From Owenweeksia sp965214115 (GTDB lineage: Bacteria; Bacteroidota; Bacteroidia; Flavobacteriales; Schleiferiaceae), in assembly GCA_965214115.1 (NCBI GenBank), contig CBDCAU010000006.1, positions 115,577-179,576 on the forward strand: a stretch of 64,000 nt of DNA. Reading direction: 5' to 3'. Below the pieces are notes generated by a model, which was given only the letters and a program-made list of their open reading frames with translations, searched no databases and had not been told where the DNA came from. Numbering within the stretch: the stretch's first letter is position 1; each line of letters opens with the position of its first letter. Positions 42,929-50,678 of this stretch are shown piece by piece. The position numbers were made by a program, and so were the translations under genes.

Positions 42929-44131
42929 CTATTCCTCAATCTCCACCGAATCACCCGAACCCACCGCATAGGGCAGCGAAAAATAAAAATCGCTGCCGAT
43001 GCCCTCGCGTGACTGCACTTGCAGGCGGCAGCGGTTCATTCGCAGCAATTCGTTGCATAGGCTTAGGCCAAAACCAGTGCCTTGCTCATCGGCCGTGCCC
43101 GGCTTGCTGAAGCGCCCCGGCTGGCGGAAGAGTTTCCGCTGGTCGGCGGTGCTCATCCCTACGCCATTGTCGATTACGTGGATTTCCAAGTCGCCCTCCT
43201 TGTGGCGCGATTCCACGGTCACCTTGCCCGTGCCGCTTTCCACGTATTTGATGGCGTTGCTCACCAAATTGCGCAGCACCGTTTTTATCATTTCGGGGTC
43301 GGCTTTCACATAAATATCCTTGTCGATATCCACTTCCAATTTTACCTTCTTTCGCTGACTTTTAGGGCGCTGCTCGGCCAGCACTTCCTTCACTATTTGG
43401 TGGAGATTGAATTTTTGTGTCCGCGCCTTCATTCCGCTGGTCTGGGTTTTCATCCATTCCAAAAGGCCGTCGAGCATATTGCGGGTCCGCGAAAAGTTTT
43501 TGCGCAACATTCCAAACAAGCGCAAAAGTTCGTCGCGGTCAAAGCTCTCGGGCGTTTCCACGATCATCTCCGCCAAGGAATGCGCCGAGTAAATGCTGTC
43601 CTTCAAATCGTGGGCGAGGATGGAAATCATCCGCTCCTTGGCTTGGTTGCTCTTTTCCAGCTTGTTCTTTTGGTGGGATATTTCCACGCTGTCGGCGTGT
43701 TCCTTGGTGATGTCGGCGGCCACCATCACCAGCCCCGCGTAGTGGCTCTCGTTGCGGTACACGGCCGAAAAGTTTTCCAAAAAATACCGCTCCTGCCCGT
43801 CGATTTTAAGTTGCGAAATCTCCTTCCAATGCGAGCTCTGCCGCGATTTGTCCATCCATTCGCTCCACCGGTTGTGCACCGTTACGTTCTCAAATTCGTT
43901 CAAAACATTCCGTCCCGCCCGCAATTCGATGCCCGTCCATTTTTTATAAAAATCAATCGCCGCTTGGTTGATGATGCGGATGGTGCCGTCCTTTTTCAGC
44001 GATAAAATGATGCTGTCCGTATTATTGACCACGGCCAAAGTCTGCTGGTCCAGCTCGCGGCGGCCCAGCTCGTTTTCGCGCAGTTTGCGGATAACGTGGT
44101 TGCGGTACAGCAAAAAGGCAATCAATCCCAA
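42929..44131 (-). CDS. Sensor histidine kinase, C-terminal part (membrane segment, PAS, kinase)
   Basis: The nominal start is internal; the frame joins the TPR part (44312-45352) after three indels. Membrane segment at the start (LIFSIVILFLGLIAFLLYRN when joined), a PAS domain (VVNNTDSIILSLKKDGTIRI), an unusual phospho-acceptor region MISILAHDLKDSIYSAHSLA, and a full ATPase domain: NLVSNAIKYV (N box), VIDNGVGMS (G1), GTGFGLSLCNELLRMN (G2). The ATPase ends in GSDFYFSLP. Signals through an unlinked regulator; no response regulator is in the window. Confidence 0.85.
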   Translation of the reverse strand: MGLIAFLLYRNHVIRKLRENELGRRELDQQTLAVVNNTDSIILSLKKDGTIRIINQAAIDFYKKWTGIELRAGRNVLNEFENVTVHNRWSEWMDKSRQSSHWKEISQLKIDGQERYFLENFSAVYRNESHYAGLVMVAADITKEHADSVEISHQKNKLEKSNQAKERMISILAHDLKDSIYSAHSLAEMIVETPESFDRDELLRLFGMLRKNFSRTRNMLDGLLEWMKTQTSGMKARTQKFNLHQIVKEVLAEQRPKSQRKKVKLEVDIDKDIYVKADPEMIKTVLRNLVSNAIKYVESGTGKVTVESRHKEGDLEIHVIDNGVGMSTADQRKLFRQPGRFSKPGTADEQGTGFGLSLCNELLRMNRCRLQVQSREGIGSDFYFSLPYAVGSGDSVEIEE

Positions 44132-44285
44132 AAACAGGATGACGATACTGAAAATCAGCCACTTCTGCCGCGCGATGGTGTCGGAATAATCCTCCGCGCG
44201 GTCTTCCAGTTTTTCCGTTGCGCTCCTGCACGTTGGCCAGTGCCAAGTTGCCGGCCAGCAAATCCAGCGTGGCGCTCTGCCCCAC
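44022..44285 (-). CDS. Sensor kinase, linking fragment between TPR and membrane segment
   Basis: Only residues 1-23 or so of this frame (GQSATLDLLAGNLALANVQE) belong to the protein: they join the TPR part after removal of one A near 44371 and one C near 44337, and pass to the C-terminal part after removal of one A near 44216 (ERNGKLEDRAEDYSDTIA). The rest of the frame is out of register. Listed so that the break points are on record. Confidence 0.5.
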   Translation of the reverse strand: MGQSATLDLLAGNLALANVQERNGKTGRPRGGLFRHHRAAEVADFQYRHPVFGIDCLFAVPQPRYPQTARKRAGPPRAGPADFGRGQ

Positions 44286-44311
44286 CTCGGCCAGCGAATC
44301 TTTCCATTGGC

Positions 44312-45352
44312 CTATCCGCTCTTCGGCGCGCAGGGCGGCGGGTCAGGTTGTTGCGCTCCAGCGCGATTTTTTTTGCGCCGGTTTTCCATCGCGATGGCCG
44401 CTGGGAAATTGCGGTGGGCCAAGGCATCCTCCAGCCCTTGCTGTATCAGGGTTTCCGCTTGGGCGTACTGGCGGGCATCCACGGCCAAGCGCACGAGGTC
44501 GCGGTTCATTTGGTGCTGGAAAAAATCGGGATGACGGTGTTCGTTCAAAATCGCCGCGCGCAGTTGCCCCAGTTGGCGGCGCTTTTCCGCGCTGGGGGCG
44601 TCCGATGCGTCAAAAACCAACCGCATCCAGCGCAGCGACAGATACCACAGCGAAGTCGAATCGGCCGCGAATTCCGTCAGTCCGCGGTTTATGTAGCGGC
44701 GCGCTTCGCTCGGTTCGTTGGCCTCTTGGTGTAGGCTGGCCAGTTCATAATAATTATAAAGAATCCCTTCGGCGCGGCCGGTTTTTTCGCGCAAGGCCAA
44801 GCCTTTTTTCAGATAGAAAACCGCGCTGTCCGTTTGGCCCAACTGGCGGTGGCACAGCCCGATGTTGTTCAGCGCCACTGATTCGCCGTAGTTTTCCGAG
44901 TCCTCCACCGTCAGTTGGAAATACTCGTGGGCGCGGCGGTAAAATTCCATCGCCTCGCGGTAGTGGCGCAGTTTATATAATATGTTGCCCACCGCTATTA
45001 CCTGGTAGCCGCGCATCGGGTCGCGGCCATTGTGTTTTTTTAGGATGGCGATGGCGTCTTGCGACAATTGCAGCGCTTGCATAAAATGGCCTTGGTGTTC
45101 TTTGAAGCGGGCTAAAATGGTTTTGACATCGGCGCGCAACAAATGTTGCTGAGATTCAGAACTGTGCCGCTCTACACTGTCGAGATAGGCAAAGGCGCGA
45201 TGGGGATTTTGGTCGAATAGAAGTTCGGCCCTGCGGCTGATTTGCCGGCGTTCAGTGTGCTGGTCCTCGCCTTGCAGTTGGATGGATTGCGCGGGCGCGG
45301 CAAGCGCCGCGGCGAAATAAAAAAGCAGTCCAAAAATCCTTCTCAAGGCCAT
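44312..45352 (-). CDS. Sensor histidine kinase, N-terminal part (signal peptide and TPRs)
   Basis: ATG 45352 opens a signal peptide (ending about residue 21, ALAAPAQ), followed by about six tetratricopeptide repeats (for example HYREAMEFYRRAHEYFQLTV and SVALNNIGLCHRQLGQTDSA). The frame ends in non-conserved PDPPPCAPKSG after an eight-A run. The restored gene spans 42929-45352, about 805 residues: TPR sensor in the periplasm, one membrane segment, PAS, kinase. Confidence 0.82.
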   Translation of the reverse strand: MALRRIFGLLFYFAAALAAPAQSIQLQGEDQHTERRQISRRAELLFDQNPHRAFAYLDSVERHSSESQQHLLRADVKTILARFKEHQGHFMQALQLSQDAIAILKKHNGRDPMRGYQVIAVGNILYKLRHYREAMEFYRRAHEYFQLTVEDSENYGESVALNNIGLCHRQLGQTDSAVFYLKKGLALREKTGRAEGILYNYYELASLHQEANEPSEARRYINRGLTEFAADSTSLWYLSLRWMRLVFDASDAPSAEKRRQLGQLRAAILNEHRHPDFFQHQMNRDLVRLAVDARQYAQAETLIQQGLEDALAHRNFPAAIAMENRRKKNRAGAQQPDPPPCAPKSG

Positions 45353-45490
45353 CCAGCGTTTTTTTCAGGAACTAATAATGAAAAGAAACTATGACTATAA
45401 TCAATTGAAAATGAAAACGCAAATGTAAAAAGCCAAGAAGAGTAGAGCGAAAGGATATTCCGATTTTTAATAAAAAGGGAAAAAAGAAAG

Positions 45491-45587
45491 GCAAGCGATC
45501 CATATCACACCGCTACGACCGGATACCCTTGCTGCGTTCCCGCCCTGGGGGAGTTCACCAGGAGCTGGTTGTATGGGACTTGCCTTA
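45491..45587 (-). ncRNA. ffs: Signal recognition particle RNA (small bacterial type)
   Basis: On the minus strand the core of the SRP Alu-less RNA is clear: CTCCTGGTGAACTCCC then GGGCGGGAACGCAGCAAGGG, the conserved domain IV hairpin that binds Ffh. The 5' GGCAAG and 3' CTTGCC pair to close a ~94-nt RNA, followed by T-rich sequence (CTTTCTTTTTTCCC). It guides inner-membrane protein targeting with Ffh and FtsY, neither of which is in the window. Confidence 0.9.
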
Positions 45588-45592
45588 GCGGG

Positions 45593-45622
45593 CAAAAGTA
45601 AGGTAATTTATTCGGCAGGCAA
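45593..45622 (-). promoter_or_regulatory. Promoter TTG-N19-TACTTTTG for SRP RNA
   Basis: On the minus strand TTG (45620-45622) and TACTTTTG (45593-45600) are separated by exactly 19 nt, and transcription would start 6-8 nt downstream, at the 5' end of the SRP RNA. Confidence 0.8.
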
Positions 45623-45781
45623 ATTTTTTCGCGCTGTTCTTCAGGCTATTTTTATTTGAAAATTTGGTATCAGAGCCAAGGCTTTTTTAAAATAAAACCT
45701 GCGCTATTTGCGGTAGCCAGTGGCGTGTATTTAATCCTGCCGCAAAGCAAAACTTTGACCCGAAATGTATAGTTTCGGCGG

Positions 45782-46423
45782 ATGATTGGCTGGCTCGTTT
45801 TAGGGGCGCTTCTTTTTTTGGCGTGGCCTTTTTTGGAAATTGTCAAATCCCTTTTCGCAAAGGAAAAAAGGGCTTTTACTGCGCTGCAAATTTTAGCGGG
45901 GCTTTTTTTCACTTATTCAAAACTGGGTTTCTGGGGGCGCTTTTTCCAGTGGATCAGCCGCTTTTCGTGGGAATTGCCGCAGACGGTGTTCGGCTACGTC
46001 GCGGTGCAGTTTTTCAATTTGACACATCCCAGCGTGAAGGTGGAACATTTTGCGGGGCGCACCTTGGTGAGCGCGCAAAACCCCAGCGGGCGCAGGGTCG
46101 GTATCGGTTTCGGGAATTTTATCTTGGGGATGAACATCTCCGCGCGCTTGTCCGATACTTTTTTTCTCCACGAATTCGGACATACGTTGCAGAGCCAAAA
46201 GTTTGGGCCGCTTTATCTTTTGGTGGTGGGCCTTCCCAGTTTGGTGAGCTGTTCGGTCTTGCGCTGGTGCGGAAAAATAATCGCGCGCAAAAACGGGCGC
46301 GCCGTGAGTCGCCACAATATTCAATGGTTTGAAATCCAAGCCAACCGAATGAGCGCGCGGTTTTTCAAAAAAAAATACGGCATCGGTTGGGACGAGAGGG
46401 AAAATTTAACGCGCTGGCCGTGA
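45782..46423 (+). CDS. Membrane protein with HEFGH motif, possible metallopeptidase
   Basis: 213 residues. N-terminal membrane segment (about 3-20) and another hydrophobic segment (about 37-50); a lumenal domain with FFLHEFGHTLQSQKFGPLYL (H of HEFGH about residue 127), a hydrophobic helix LLVVGLPSLVSCSVLRW, and WFEIQANRMSARFF, whose glutamate could be the third zinc ligand. The HExxH...E order is that of gluzincins, but I recognise no named family. The closest memory is of unnamed proteins in Bacteroidota. Substrate unknown. Confidence 0.6.
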   Translation: MIGWLVLGALLFLAWPFLEIVKSLFAKEKRAFTALQILAGLFFTYSKLGFWGRFFQWISRFSWELPQTVFGYVAVQFFNLTHPSVKVEHFAGRTLVSAQNPSGRRVGIGFGNFILGMNISARLSDTFFLHEFGHTLQSQKFGPLYLLVVGLPSLVSCSVLRWCGKIIARKNGRAVSRHNIQWFEIQANRMSARFFKKKYGIGWDERENLTRWP

Positions 46424-46469
46424 GGATTTAGCGCGTGAAAAAAAGTTTGCCAAGCCGAGAAGTGAATCA

Positions 46470-47501
46470 TTAAAAATCCAACTCTGAAAACTTCTTTTTG
46501 CCTTTTTTGAAAAAATCCCAAACCACCCAGCGGCGATACACGCCGGGCAAGTCTTGCAGCGGCTGAGGTTCAAAATTTTGGGAGGCTTTGAGGCGCGCCA
46601 GCTGGGCAAACTTGGCATAAAAAGCCGAGTGCGCGCGGAAGACGGCCCACGAATGGCGGGGCTTTTTCTCGAATAAAAACTTGACCGCCGCCACGCCGTC
46701 CAAAACCATTCGCAGCAAGATTTTGCCAAGTGCCTCCCCGTCCGGCAGATTCAAAAACATAATAATCAGCCCGTTGCGGAAATTCAGGAACGTTTTGCGC
46801 GGGCTTTGGTCGCTGAGGGTGGCGCCGCCCAAGTGGAACACGGTGGCTGTTGGCTCGCAGCCCACCTGCCAGCCACCCAAGTGCATCCGCCAGCAAAGGT
46901 CGATTTCTTCAAAGTGGGCAAACAGGATTTGGTTTAGCCCGCCCGCCGCCAGATACGCGGATTTGCGCACCATCAAACAGGCGCCGCTGGCCCAAAAAAC
47001 GTCGCGGTACTTTTCGTATTGGCCACGGTCGTTTTCCAGTTCAAAAAACAGGCGGCCGCGGCAGAAAGGGTAGCCCAGCCTATCGATAAAACCGCCCGCC
47101 GCCCCAGCGTACTCAAATTTTTCGGGGGCTTTCAGGTCCAAGATTTTCGGTTGCAACGCGCCCAGTTTTTCATTTTTTATAAAATGTTGAAAAAGTGGCT
47201 GCAACCAATTTTCGGTGGTTTCCACGTCGGAGTTCAAAAGCACGATCAGCTCTTCTTTAATTTTTTGGATGCCCAAATTGTAGCCGCCCGCGTAGCCGTG
47301 GTTTTCGTCCAACCGAATGATTTTCACCGTTGGAAATTCGGTTTGCAAGATGGCCACCGAATCATCCTGCGAGGCATTGTCGATCACATAGATTTCCGCC
47401 AGATCGCGGCTGTGCGGAATTACGCTCGGCAGGAACCGCCGCAGCAATTCTTGGCCGTTCCAGTTCAGGATGGCCACGGCTATTTTTTTGGGTTCAGGCA
47501 T
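46470..47501 (-). CDS. Family 2 glycosyltransferase
   Basis: 343 residues. GT2/GT-A fold with VAILNWNGQELLRRFLPSVI, YVIDNASQDDSVAIL, IVLLNSDVETTENWLQPLF (metal-binding NSDV), VFWASGACLMVRKSAYLAAG and FAHFEEIDLCWRMHLGGW. Rhamnosyltransferase-like arrangement; donor and acceptor unknown. It overlaps the LpxL-like gene upstream by 8 nt, so the two are probably co-expressed in envelope glycolipid synthesis. Confidence 0.85.
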   Translation of the reverse strand: MPEPKKIAVAILNWNGQELLRRFLPSVIPHSRDLAEIYVIDNASQDDSVAILQTEFPTVKIIRLDENHGYAGGYNLGIQKIKEELIVLLNSDVETTENWLQPLFQHFIKNEKLGALQPKILDLKAPEKFEYAGAAGGFIDRLGYPFCRGRLFFELENDRGQYEKYRDVFWASGACLMVRKSAYLAAGGLNQILFAHFEEIDLCWRMHLGGWQVGCEPTATVFHLGGATLSDQSPRKTFLNFRNGLIIMFLNLPDGEALGKILLRMVLDGVAAVKFLFEKKPRHSWAVFRAHSAFYAKFAQLARLKASQNFEPQPLQDLPGVYRRWVVWDFFKKGKKKFSELDF

Positions 47502-48351
47502 TCTTCCAGCGGCGGTGGCTCCACAGCCAGTCTTCGGGCTTGCGGCGGATGATTTGTTCTAAAAATTGCACGTGGGCATCGGTGATTTCGTAAGGTTCGG
47601 TGTTTTTGGCATTTTCAAAAAGCAGGTGCGCGGTGGTTTCGTAATAGCCTCTTTTTACGCGCTGCACATCTATAAAAACTACGGCCAAATCACATTTTTT
47701 GGCTAAGTTTTCCACGCCCAAATGTACGGGCGTGTGGCGGTTCAAAAAGGGTGTGCGGTATTTTATTTTTCCAACGTGCGGGCTTTGGTCGGCCATAAAA
47801 ATATAGAGCGGCGCCTCCACCGGATTGTTGAGCATAAAGGGATAGGTTTCCTTCATCGGGTAAAGTTTCAGGCCAAATTTCTGGCGGATGTCCACCACTT
47901 TTTGGCCAAACTTTTTGTTCTTCAACCGATGGTAAACGGCAAAGCAGGGGTGGGGCACCAGCAGCGGCCAGCACATTGCCGTCCATTCAAAATTTACATA
48001 ATGCCCCATCACCAGCATTACGCCCTTTTTCTTTTGGTAAAGATTTTCAAACAGTTCGGGATTGAGCAGTTTGTAATGGCGGCGCATCGTTTTTTCAGAA
48101 ACCGAAAGGCTCTTGAACGATTCCATTAAAACGTCGGCAAAATTTTTATAAAAAAGACGTTGGATACGCTGGATTTCAGCCTCGCTTTTTTCAGGGAAAG
48201 AGCTGCGCAGGTTGTCTTGAATTACCTCGTTCCGGTAGCGAAACACCTTTCCCAAGAGGAAGGCGAGAAAATCGCTGAACCCATACAGCGCGCGGAACGG
48301 CAGCCAAGATAGCAGCCGCCCAAAGAAGAGCGCCAAGTGATATCCGATCAT
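47494..48351 (-). CDS. Lipid A biosynthesis acyltransferase-like protein (LpxL/HtrB family)
   Basis: 285 residues. N-terminal hydrophobic helix (about 8-35), IQDNLRSSFPEKSEAEIQRI, the active-site region GVMLVMGHYVNFEWTAM (H and E of the HX4(D/E) motif) and IFMADQSPHVGKIKYRTPFL (product of the usual DQ box). It should add a secondary acyl chain to a lipid A precursor or related glycolipid. Follows the GWxTD gene by 24 nt. Confidence 0.85.
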   Translation of the reverse strand: MIGYHLALFFGRLLSWLPFRALYGFSDFLAFLLGKVFRYRNEVIQDNLRSSFPEKSEAEIQRIQRLFYKNFADVLMESFKSLSVSEKTMRRHYKLLNPELFENLYQKKKGVMLVMGHYVNFEWTAMCWPLLVPHPCFAVYHRLKNKKFGQKVVDIRQKFGLKLYPMKETYPFMLNNPVEAPLYIFMADQSPHVGKIKYRTPFLNRHTPVHLGVENLAKKCDLAVVFIDVQRVKRGYYETTAHLLFENAKNTEPYEITDAHVQFLEQIIRRKPEDWLWSHRRWKNA

Positions 48352-48374
48352 TTGGCAAACATAATGGGTTTTGG

Positions 48375-49898
48375 TCAGCGGCGGTCGCGGTCGGCGCCAG
48401 TGCCGTCCAGTATGATGTTGTTGTTTACCCGCGAGCCGGGCTGGTCGCGGCCCAGGTTGAAGTCGTCATCAATGTCGCCGCCCGCGCCGGTGCCCTTCTG
48501 CACCAAGTCGTAGCGCCAGCGGCGGCTCTGCAACTCGCCGATGGCCGTGCTGTGGAACAATTCGTACTCCTGCGAAGAGGGCTGGAACTCGGCGAAAACG
48601 AAAATTTTGTTGGTCTGCGGCGGCGCAAAGGGCGTGCTGATTTGGTTGAACTGCCAAATTTCATAGTTCACCGTGTTGGGGTTCATTTGTTGGATGTCCA
48701 CTAGGCTGGGCTTGCCGTACATCAGATACACGCGGCCGCGGTCGGTGCGGAAGCCGCTGCGCAGACCGCTGCCGTATTTGCTGTTCACGAAGCGAACTTC
48801 TTTGTGGTATTCTTGCCAAGCGCCGGCGGGGTTTTCTTGATTTTGGCCCAGCCAAAACGAATAGAAATACTGCTGCATCTTGTCCAAGTCCGCCTCGGCC
48901 ATCAGTTGTTTTTGATAATTGCGCTCCGCGTCGCCGCTGATGGGATATAGGTAATCCAGAAATTTATATAGTGAATCCACGCCGCCCAACTGCCCCACGA
49001 AGGAGTTCTCCACCGTTTGCGCGTCCAGCTTGGTGGGGTCTATTTCCACGGTCTTCCCCTTTCGGTAAAAGAAAGTTTGGCTGGAGAAAAACTGGTCGCC
49101 GGATTTGTCCAGCGCTTCCACTACCAGTTCGTAATTACCCGTAGGCAAATCGTTTATAGAGAAAGAAGCCAAGAGCGGCTGCACGGGCGAAGCATTTTTC
49201 CGGCTGTACGAGGCGTAGGCATTCAGCGGTTTTTCGGATTTGGCGCGCCGCAGATAGTAGCGCAAGACGTAGGCGCTATCTTGCCCTACGGCTTGGTCGG
49301 AATGATAGATTTCAGTGTAAAAAGAAAGTTGATCGACATTTTCGCCAAAAAATTGGACGCCGCTGCTCACCTTGGGCACCAGCTCATAACCAGACTTGGC
49401 AAAGTCGCTCCCCTCTTTGGCCGGCGAGTAGCTGTCCAAGAACACCACTGGGCTGGCGGCGGGTTCTTCCTCAGAAATTTGAATGGCGATGGGCTGCTCC
49501 AAATGGTAGGTTTCGTCGCTCTGGTTGATGTCGGTGAGGTCGATGACCATCGTATAATCGCCGCGTGGGACTTCCAGCCGGGTTTGGCCGATAAAAGCTT
49601 CGGGTAGGTTTGCGGTGTCCGCCACCGCCCCGCTGAGCAGGCGGAACCGGTCGGCGGCCAAGATGGTGTCGCCGTCCATCAAAGTCACCCAGATTTCCAC
49701 GCCCCCTTGATAGCCGCCCTCGGCAGGGGCAAAATCAACGGTGGGGGAGGCCAAGGCAAAATAAAGTTCCAAATACGTTTGCCCGTCGGCTTGCATAAAC
49801 GGGGCGTAGCTGATTTCCAAGCCCATTTGCTTGGCGTGGATCATCGGCGAAAAGCAGATTCCAAAAAAGAGGAAAGCGGCGGGGAAGAAACGTCTCAT
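48375..49898 (-). CDS. GWxTD domain protein
   Basis: 507 residues from ATG 49898 (signal peptide MRRFFPAAFLFFGICFSPMIHA); ten upstream in-frame codons are not convincing. The long N-terminal part is beta-rich. The C-terminal GWxTD domain has FYSFWLGQNQENPAGAWQEY, VRFVNSKYGSGLRSGFRTDR and GRVYLMYGKPSLVDIQQMNP (here GFRTD replaces GWxTD). The last ~40 residues are rich in D, G and N. Periplasmic or surface location; function of the family unknown. First gene of a leftward trio with the acyltransferase and GT2. Confidence 0.82.
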   Translation of the reverse strand: MRRFFPAAFLFFGICFSPMIHAKQMGLEISYAPFMQADGQTYLELYFALASPTVDFAPAEGGYQGGVEIWVTLMDGDTILAADRFRLLSGAVADTANLPEAFIGQTRLEVPRGDYTMVIDLTDINQSDETYHLEQPIAIQISEEEPAASPVVFLDSYSPAKEGSDFAKSGYELVPKVSSGVQFFGENVDQLSFYTEIYHSDQAVGQDSAYVLRYYLRRAKSEKPLNAYASYSRKNASPVQPLLASFSINDLPTGNYELVVEALDKSGDQFFSSQTFFYRKGKTVEIDPTKLDAQTVENSFVGQLGGVDSLYKFLDYLYPISGDAERNYQKQLMAEADLDKMQQYFYSFWLGQNQENPAGAWQEYHKEVRFVNSKYGSGLRSGFRTDRGRVYLMYGKPSLVDIQQMNPNTVNYEIWQFNQISTPFAPPQTNKIFVFAEFQPSSQEYELFHSTAIGELQSRRWRYDLVQKGTGAGGDIDDDFNLGRDQPGSRVNNNIILDGTGADRDRR

Positions 49899-49961
49899 AA
49901 AAAAAGGATTTTTGGAGGATGCGAACAAATAAATTAGACAATGAAAAAGGGAGAAGGTTGT

Positions 49962-49991
49962 TTGCGGCGGCGGAATTATATTTTACTTTTG
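49962..49991 (+). promoter_or_regulatory. Promoter TTG-N19-TACTTTTG for tRNA-Ser
   Basis: TTG at 49962-49964 and TACTTTTG at 49984-49991 with a 19-nt spacer; the mature tRNA starts about 55 nt after the expected start site. Confidence 0.75.
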
Positions 49992-50053
49992 CGCACCCTT
50001 ACAAAAATAGGGGAAAGGATTTAGGATTTACGAATCTTGAATCACGATTTTAG

Positions 50054-50138
50054 GGAGAGATGGCAGAGTGGTCGAATGCGGCAGTCTTGAAAACTGTTGA
50101 GGGTCACACCTCCGGGGGTTCGAATCCCTCTCTCTCCG
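50054..50138 (+). tRNA. tRNA-Ser (anticodon TGA)
   Basis: 85 nt. Acceptor stem GGAGAGA / TCTCTCC with discriminator G; D arm TGGCAGAGTGGTCGAA; anticodon arm GCAGT-CTTGAAA-ACTGT with TGA at 50088-50090; long variable arm; T arm GGGGGTTCGAATCCCTC. The CCA end is not encoded. The 3' half from the second anticodon base on is duplicated at 50519-50569. Confidence 0.95.
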
Positions 50139-50139
50139 C
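50089..50139 (+). repeat. 51-bp direct repeat, left copy (3' half of tRNA-Ser)
   Basis: Identical at every position to 50519-50569, 430 bp downstream. The repeat begins at the second base of the anticodon and ends just after the acceptor stem. It behaves like an attachment-site duplication. Confidence 0.85.
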
Positions 50140-50140
50140 G

Positions 50141-50171
50141 GGAAGGCAGCCTCATCAGGCTGCCTTTTTTT
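50141..50171 (+). terminator. Rho-independent terminator after tRNA-Ser
   Basis: GGCAGCC, loop TCATCA, GGCTGCC, then a run of seven T, immediately downstream of the tRNA. It lies inside the segment bounded by the direct repeat, so it arrived with the inserted unit. Confidence 0.85.
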
Positions 50172-50180
50172 GTTTTGGTT

Positions 50181-50465
50181 ATGGATGAAAAATTTTATGT
50201 GTACGCCCGTTGGAGCGCCGCGCACGAAAAGATCTACGTGGGCTACTCCACCCAGCCGGACGCGCGCCTGACCTCGCACAACGCGGGCCGCGGCGGCTGG
50301 ACCAAGAGCTTCCGGCCTTGGCAGCGCTTCCTGCTGGAGGAACACCCAGACGCGCCTACCGCTCTGAAGCGCGAGAAATATTTGAAGTCCGGCTGGGGGC
50401 GGGCCTGGCTGAAAAAGGTTTTGCAACATTGGCTTTCCGGCAAGGGGGGGCAGTCTTCCTCGTGA
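50181..50465 (+). CDS. GIY-YIG nuclease family protein
   Basis: 94 residues from ATG 50181; an in-frame extension to 50097 only translates the tRNA T arm. MDEKFYVYARWSAAHEKIYV and GYSTQPDARLTSHNAGRGG correspond to the (G)IY ... YIG motif pair, here with YVY and YVG; ALKREKYLKSGWGRAWLKKV is the conserved C-terminal helix with the catalytic Arg/Glu region. Similar to the small Endo/UvrC-like GIY-YIG proteins of this phylum. It is the only gene in the segment bounded by the tRNA-Ser 3'-half repeat, and could be the nuclease that cuts tRNA genes for its own insertion; that is inference. Confidence 0.85.
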   Translation: MDEKFYVYARWSAAHEKIYVGYSTQPDARLTSHNAGRGGWTKSFRPWQRFLLEEHPDAPTALKREKYLKSGWGRAWLKKVLQHWLSGKGGQSSS

Positions 50466-50518
50466 GCCTGCCCCGGCAGGCAACGAGGCCACGTTTGCCG
50501 CGGGGCGGCATCACGTGG

Positions 50519-50571
<53 letters not shown>

Positions 50572-50580
50572 GTAGAGATT

Positions 50581-50619
50581 GCGCCCTTGCACCAAAAGTG
50601 CAGGGGCGCATCTGTTTTT
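50581..50619 (+). terminator. Terminator after the tRNA-Ser fragment
   Basis: GCGCCCTTGCAC, loop CAAAA, GTGCAGGGGCGC, followed by ATCTGTTTTT. Probably the original terminator of the tRNA-Ser gene before the insertion. Confidence 0.8.
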
Positions 50620-50678
50620 AAAAGCCCCAAAACCCTTTCCTTTGACCCCCCGAACGCGAACCCCGAAACAGCCTCTGA

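Noticed and set aside
42742..43110. Open frames through the heptamer array with repeated LPTANCQ
   Set aside because: A period of seven bases opens all frames; no start context and no conserved part.
44155..44427. 90-aa frame MPWPTAISQRPSRW in the sensor-kinase break region
   Set aside because: Only the middle KKIALERNNLTRR belongs to the kinase; the rest is out-of-frame sequence between two indels.
50097..50180. N-terminal extension of the GIY-YIG protein (MRVTPPGVRIPLSP)
   Set aside because: It is a translation of the tRNA T arm and terminator; the GIY-YIG domain starts at ATG 50181.
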